From positions 1-17,722 of the forward strand of contig JAEDIL010000029.1 of assembly GCA_016292455.1 (NCBI GenBank): a stretch of 17,722 nt of DNA, written 5' to 3'. Origin of the DNA: Clostridiaceae bacterium (GTDB lineage: Bacteria; Bacillota; Clostridia; Oscillospirales; Acutalibacteraceae). Position numbers and translations under genes: made by a program. The notes under the pieces are model-generated. The model had not been told where the DNA came from. It searched no databases and was given only the letters and a program-made list of their open reading frames with translations. Positions 14,302 to 17,722 of this stretch are shown one piece after another; positions within the stretch are counted from its first letter, which is position 1, and each line of letters starts with the position of its first letter.

Positions 14302-15408
14302 ATGATAGTTGCCGCAGAAAAAAAAGACTTCGGAGAGCTTCTGGATTTTGAGAACAGGGTTTTTAAAATTGACTTTTCCAAAAAAGTCGGGAAAATCTAT
14401 TCTTATCCGGAAACAGCCGCCTTTCACGGCATATTCAGAGAAAAAGGCAAAATTGCCGGTGCGGTTCTTGTTGCGCCCGGAAAGCTTGTTCTGCCGTCCG
14501 GAAATCTTATAACGGCAGGCATCGGCTCGGTTGCGGTTGCAAAATCTCAGCGTGGAAAAGGCATCATGAACGAGCTTATGCTTTACGCTCTAAAAAAAAG
14601 CAACGAGCTCGGCGCAGACATCGGCGTTCTCTCCGGCTACCGCGGACGCTATGAGCGTTACGGCTATGTGCCCTGCGCAATCCGTTACAATGCTGAGATT
14701 TCGGACCACTTTCTCCTGAGACACAAGGCGGAAAAAAGCTTTGAATTCCAAAAGCCCGAAGGCAAAAGCGCACTGAAAGAGATTGAAACTCTCCACAGCA
14801 GTCTCCCTGCTTTCCACGAACGTGAAAGCGAAAAGCTCTTTTCAATTCTTTCAACGTGGAACAGCGAGCCGCTGCTTGTTCTTGACGAAAGCGGAAAAAC
14901 GGCAGGCTACCTCATTTTCAAGGGAGATGAAAAAGCTGTTTCCGAGCTTGTTCTGAAAAACAGCGATGATGTCAGCGATGTGCTTTTCGCTTTCGGCAAA
15001 GCAAAAAAGCTCAAAAGCGGCTTTCATCTCTGGATCAGTCCTTTTCAACCGGAGCTTCTCCGGAAGGTGCTCCTCTTTGCCGAGCATTACAGCATTGAAA
15101 CGGCTGCGAGCATCAAATTTTTCAACTATAAAAATGTTGTTGAAAAGCTGTTTTCTTTCAGGCATAAACTCTCTCCTCTTCCGGACGGCTCGCTCGTTTT
15201 GAAGCTGGGGGAGGAAACGCTTGAAGTTACGCTTAAAAACGGCAGCGTAAGCGTGAGCGAAACCGCAAAAGAGCCTGAGCTCAGCTTTTCCGAAAGGGAA
15301 GCCACTCTCCTGCTCACAAGACCGGAAGCCGCGCAAAGCAGCAATGCGCTTTTCAACGCATGGTCACCGCTTTGTCCGTTCGGAATTTTTTCGGCTGACA
15401 AAGTCTGA
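14302..15408 (+). CDS. Eis-like GNAT acetyltransferase
   Basis: A 368-residue cytoplasmic enzyme with the three-part plan of Eis-type acetyltransferases. An N-terminal GNAT domain (1-140) carries the acetyl-CoA loop VAVAKSQRGKGI (78-88) and YGYVPC. A central second GNAT-like domain follows, and the C-terminal region of about 85 residues (LVLKLGEETLEVTLKNGSVSV...) resembles the sterol-carrier-like fold. Family members acetylate amines, including lysines and aminoglycosides in mycobacterial Eis. The substrate here is unknown and resistance should not be assumed. The ATG starts the base after the TAA of the previous gene, giving zero spacing, so it is translated from the same message as the two membrane proteins. 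A terminator follows at 15436-15465. Confidence 0.82.
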   Translation: MIVAAEKKDFGELLDFENRVFKIDFSKKVGKIYSYPETAAFHGIFREKGKIAGAVLVAPGKLVLPSGNLITAGIGSVAVAKSQRGKGIMNELMLYALKKSNELGADIGVLSGYRGRYERYGYVPCAIRYNAEISDHFLLRHKAEKSFEFQKPEGKSALKEIETLHSSLPAFHERESEKLFSILSTWNSEPLLVLDESGKTAGYLIFKGDEKAVSELVLKNSDDVSDVLFAFGKAKKLKSGFHLWISPFQPELLRKVLLFAEHYSIETAASIKFFNYKNVVEKLFSFRHKLSPLPDGSLVLKLGEETLEVTLKNGSVSVSETAKEPELSFSEREATLLLTRPEAAQSSNALFNAWSPLCPFGIFSADKV

Positions 15409-15435
15409 CAGTTTCAATTAACAGTATATGTCTTC

Positions 15436-15478
15436 GCCGGCAGTTTCTTTTCCGAAGCTGCCGGCAAGTTTTATATTT
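15436..15478 (+). terminator. Terminator of the three-gene operon
   Basis: GCCGGCAGTTTC and GAAGCTGCCGGC form a 12-bp stem with one G-U pair and a 6-base loop, followed by AAGTTTTATATTT. It lies 27 bases past the Eis-like stop. Confidence 0.88.
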
Positions 15479-15614
15479 ACGGACTTCCTGCGTCTTTTCT
15501 CTCTTCAAGAACGTGAGTTCAAAAATTATTTTTAAAAAAAGATTTTCTTATATTTTCCGGAATAAAAATGAGCCTTTCAGAATTGCCGCTCTTTTTTTGG
15601 AAAAACTAAAACAG

Positions 15615-15643
15615 ACCGGAAAGTTACCGGTTGCAATTTTTTT
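15615..15643 (+). terminator. Weak terminator-like hairpin in the leader of the Gln/Asn-rich ORF
   Basis: ACCGG and CCGGT (15615-15619 with 15627-15631) form a stem with a 7-base loop, extendable by two pairs across a bulge. A run of seven Ts follows at 15637-15643. The ribosome binding site of the next ORF begins two bases later. The 5-base gap before the Ts makes it a weak candidate. Confidence 0.3.
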
Positions 15644-15661
15644 GAAAAGGAGCTTTGAACC

Positions 15662-15790
15662 ATGGCTAAGCAGAATAAACAGCAGCAGAATCAGCAGCAG
15701 AACCAGCAGCAGAATCAGCAGAACCAGCAGCAAAACCAGCAGCAGAACAAACAGCAGAACAAACAGCAGGAACAGCAGCAGAACTACTGA
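15662..15790 (+). CDS. Gln/Asn-rich 42-residue peptide
   Basis: ATG at 15662 is preceded by AAAAGGAG (15645-15652) at 9-base spacing, and TGA is at 15788-15790. The product has 25 Gln, 9 Asn, 4 Lys and one each of Met, Ala, Glu and Tyr, so 34 of 42 residues are Gln or Asn. It begins MAKQNK and continues with QQQN and QQN units. It has no membrane segment, no cysteine and a net positive charge. Gln is encoded by CAG in 24 of 25 cases. A terminator starts about 22 bases after the stop, so it is a self-contained unit between two convergent genes. I see no clear promoter in 15480-15640. Function is unknown. Low-complexity Gln/Asn sequences can self-assemble, but that is only a family-level analogy. 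Confidence 0.65.
   Translation: MAKQNKQQQNQQQNQQQNQQNQQQNQQQNKQQNKQQEQQQNY
15669..15785. repeat. CAG/AAC trinucleotide-type repeat tract
   Basis: About 117 bases consist almost wholly of CAG, AAC/AAT and a few AAA codons, in imperfect units of the type CAGCAGAAC(CAG). Such tracts can gain or lose units by slippage. The tract is in frame with the Gln/Asn-rich ORF, so length changes of 3 would keep the frame. Confidence 0.85.
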
Positions 15791-15801
15791 GTCTGAACTG
15801 C

Positions 15802-15846
15802 AAAAATCAAAACGGGGCATGCCAACAGGCATACCCCGTAATTTTT
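15802..15846. terminator. Bidirectional terminator between Gln/Asn-rich ORF and GH3 gene
   Basis: ACGGGGCATGCC and GGCATACCCCGT (15812-15823 with 15828-15839) pair over 12 positions with one mismatch and an AACA loop. TTTTT follows on the plus strand. AAAAA precedes it, which is a T-run on the minus strand. It can end both the Gln/Asn-rich ORF and the GH3 transcript. Confidence 0.85.
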
Positions 15847-15860
15847 ACGCAGAACAAGTT

Positions 15861-17722
15861 TTATACCATTTTGAGAAGAGCGGGCAGCTTCATAATTGCA
15901 GAGCCGAGACCGGCAAGAATTTTGCCTGCGCCTTTTACGGTGCTCTGGTCATCATTGAGAATCATGAGCAGACCTTCTGCCATTTCCTCGGTGAAAACGC
16001 CGCTGCTCATTGTGATAAAGTTGCGGATCGGAATCTGAAGCGCCATTGCCTTGACCATGTCGGTTGTTGAGTTGCTCTCCTTGAAAACAGCTTTGAGAGC
16101 TTTGTCAATGACATTGTTGATTATTCTTCCCCATTTGGAGTTCTTCGTGCGTTCAAGCGAATCGAGAAGTGTGAACGGCTCGGTTCCGCGTTCACACGGC
16201 GGAATTTCATGTCCGAGAACTGCCGCAAATGCTTCGTCGGAAACGGTCTGAACCTCAGCGGTATAGTACTCGGGAGCAACATCTCTGTAATCGGGAACAA
16301 CAACGTCGGCGGCGGTGGATTCAACCGTCACCTTGCCTTCAAGGCGTATGTCGCGGCTGGAAGCGCCGACAAGAATTCCGAATTCGCCGCTTTCAACGTG
16401 CCAGTCGTGTATATTCACGTTGTAATATGCAAATGCGCGCTTTGAAAGGGTCAGACTGACTTCCTTTTCCTCGCCCGGTTCAAGGAAAGTTTTTGCAAAA
16501 GCGCGAAGCTCCTTGGCAGGGCGATAAATTGTGCTTTCAACGTCCGAAACATAAAGCTGAGAAATTTCTGCGCCGGCAACCGAACCGGTGTTCTTCACCT
16601 TGAACGAAACGGTCAGTTCATCGGTATCTTTGATTTTTTTCTTTGAAATTTTAAGTCCGGAATACTTGAAGTCTGTATATGAAAGTCCAAAGCCGAACGG
16701 GAACAGAACATCTTTCTTTGCCGAATCGTAATATCTGTATCCGATGTAAACGCTGTCTCTGTATTCGGTAGTCATAACGGTTCCGGGATAATAGTTGACA
16801 CACTGAGTGTCGGAGAGCGAAAGCGGATAGGTTTCCGCAAGCTTTCCGCAGGGGTTCTGCCTGCCGGTGAGAATGTCGCAGACCGCTGCGCCGACCGCCT
16901 GACCGCCGAGATAAGCGTTGAGAAGTCCCTTGACCTTTGAAAGCCACGGCATTGTTACGGGTGAGCCGCCGGAAAGAACAACAACAACGTTTTCGTTTAC
17001 AGCGCAGATTTCCTCTGCAAGACGATTGTGGGCGGCAGGAAGTTCAAGAGTGGTTCTGTCATAGCCCTCTGCTTCGTATTCATCCGTAAGACCGATGAAG
17101 AGGAGAACAACGTCGCTCTTTTTCGCAAGCGCGCAGGCGTCATTGATAAGAAGCTGAGAAACGGCGGAGCTCTTTTTGTTGTAGCCCGGTGAATAAAGCG
17201 GCTGATAGCCCTCTCTGACAAGCTGAGAAAAAGCGTCGGAAAGCTCGGTCGGGTTGATTTGTGAAGAGCCTGCTCCCTGATAGCGCGGAGAACGGGCAAG
17301 CTCGCCGATTACGGCAATCTTTTTACCCTTTTCAAGCGGAAGAAGACCGCCCTCGTTTTTGAGGAGCACCATTGACTGAGCGGCAACCTTTCTGGCAAGC
17401 TCATGGTGTGCCTTTTTGTCGTATGAATAAACGCCGAGACTCTTTTCAGACTTGAAAGCAAGGTCAAGGAGTCTGTCAACGCACTTGTCAAGGTCATCAA
17501 CAGAGAGCTTTCCTCTGCGGACCGCGTCAGCAATCTTTTTGTCGTTGTAGCCGCCGGAGGTGGGCATTTCAAGGTCGTTGCCGGCAACAATGCCGCGGAC
17601 GCGGTCGTTGGCTGCGCCCCAGTCGGTGACAACAATTCCGTCAAAGCCCCATTCGTCTCGCAGAACCTGTGTCTGGAGGAATTCGCTGTCCGAACAGTAA
17701 ACACCGCCAAGCTTGTTATATG
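15861..17722 (-). CDS. Beta-glucosidase-type glycoside hydrolase family 3 (5' end off window)
   Basis: The reading frame is open to the right edge, so about 619 C-terminal codons are visible and the start is missing. The visible part begins with YNKLGGVYCSDSEF and holds the catalytic nucleophile in VVTDWGA (Asp codon at 17622-17624), then NDLEMPTSGG, which are hallmarks of GH3. The C-terminal sandwich domain follows, with QGAGSSQINP. The DEYEAEGYDR loop, about 160 residues after NDLEMP, normally carries the acid/base Glu. FPFGFGLSYTDF and the fibronectin III-like domain come next. A further 140 residues after the FnIII domain (ending LPALLKMV) form an extra helical tail seen in some gut GH3 enzymes. 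It should release terminal glucose or xylose from beta-linked oligosaccharides. Cell location cannot be told without the N-terminus. A bidirectional terminator lies past its stop. Confidence 0.92.
   Translation of the reverse strand, partial: YNKLGGVYCSDSEFLQTQVLRDEWGFDGIVVTDWGAANDRVRGIVAGNDLEMPTSGGYNDKKIADAVRRGKLSVDDLDKCVDRLLDLAFKSEKSLGVYSYDKKAHHELARKVAAQSMVLLKNEGGLLPLEKGKKIAVIGELARSPRYQGAGSSQINPTELSDAFSQLVREGYQPLYSPGYNKKSSAVSQLLINDACALAKKSDVVLLFIGLTDEYEAEGYDRTTLELPAAHNRLAEEICAVNENVVVVLSGGSPVTMPWLSKVKGLLNAYLGGQAVGAAVCDILTGRQNPCGKLAETYPLSLSDTQCVNYYPGTVMTTEYRDSVYIGYRYYDSAKKDVLFPFGFGLSYTDFKYSGLKISKKKIKDTDELTVSFKVKNTGSVAGAEISQLYVSDVESTIYRPAKELRAFAKTFLEPGEEKEVSLTLSKRAFAYYNVNIHDWHVESGEFGILVGASSRDIRLEGKVTVESTAADVVVPDYRDVAPEYYTAEVQTVSDEAFAAVLGHEIPPCERGTEPFTLLDSLERTKNSKWGRIINNVIDKALKAVFKESNSTTDMVKAMALQIPIRNFITMSSGVFTEEMAEGLLMILNDDQSTVKGAGKILAGLGSAIMKLPALLKMV

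Noticed and set aside
15669..15785. CRISPR or satellite array.
   Set aside because: The repeat is a codon-scale imperfect trinucleotide tract without spacers and is in frame with a good start and stop.
15548..15832. Minus-strand frame encoding a long poly-Leu/Val segment.
   Set aside because: It is the reverse complement of the CAG-rich tract, which automatically gives Leu codons. Its start lies inside the terminator hairpin and no ribosome binding site is present.
15662..15846. Gln-codon leader peptide plus terminator as a glutamine attenuator.
   Set aside because: No plus-strand gene follows the terminator; the next gene is convergent. The arrangement fits a stand-alone small gene, not attenuation.
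15513..16070. Plus-strand 185-codon frame with Ser/Arg-rich repeats.
   Set aside because: It is the Gln/Asn repeat read in another frame, runs through a strong terminator and continues antisense to the GH3 gene. It has no ribosome binding site of its own.

Overview
The window reads as chromosomal DNA of a Gram-positive anaerobe of the class Clostridia, most likely a gut- or rumen-type member of the Ruminococcaceae/Oscillospiraceae. This rests on the long clostridial form of GluRS next to a GlnRS gene, an S9 protein starting MYESAPFF, strong AGGAGG ribosome binding sites, UUG starts, and a GH3 beta-glucosidase with a C-terminal extension. The assignment is from memory of these families, not from a search. 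No phage, IS, CRISPR, tRNA or rRNA gene was seen.

Left part (1-5850, minus strand): one apparent operon runs gltX - glnS - four-helix membrane protein - secreted alpha/beta hydrolase. It starts at a promoter near 5820-5848 and ends in a hairpin at 4-36. Middle part (5900-11834, minus strand) holds single genes and one small operon. These are a membrane-anchored alpha/beta hydrolase, a xylose-isomerase-like TIM barrel protein, a PAT-type GNAT acetyltransferase, rplM-rpsI, and a divergent EF-G paralogue. The rplM-rpsI operon has its own strong promoter and terminator. The EF-G paralogue has altered GTPase motifs.

A 419-bp divergent intergenic region (11835-12253) is the most signal-dense non-coding part. 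It has two opposite sigma-A-type promoters, an inverted repeat lying across one of them, a 22-bp tandem repeat just upstream of the other, a further direct repeat, and several leader hairpins. To its right (12254-15408, plus strand) is a tightly coupled three-gene operon: a zinc-ribbon/TM/TPR-like protein, a small membrane protein carrying an HIEHEL motif, and an Eis-like acetyltransferase.

Between the terminator of that operon and the convergent GH3 gene lies a 42-codon reading frame that is 81% Gln/Asn. It has a good ribosome binding site and its own terminator; this is the most unusual object in the window. The GH3 gene (15861 to the right edge, minus strand) is cut by the window edge and lacks its 5' end.

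Functions of the housekeeping genes are firm. The membrane protein after glnS, the three-gene operon and the Gln/Asn-rich peptide have no function I can assign.
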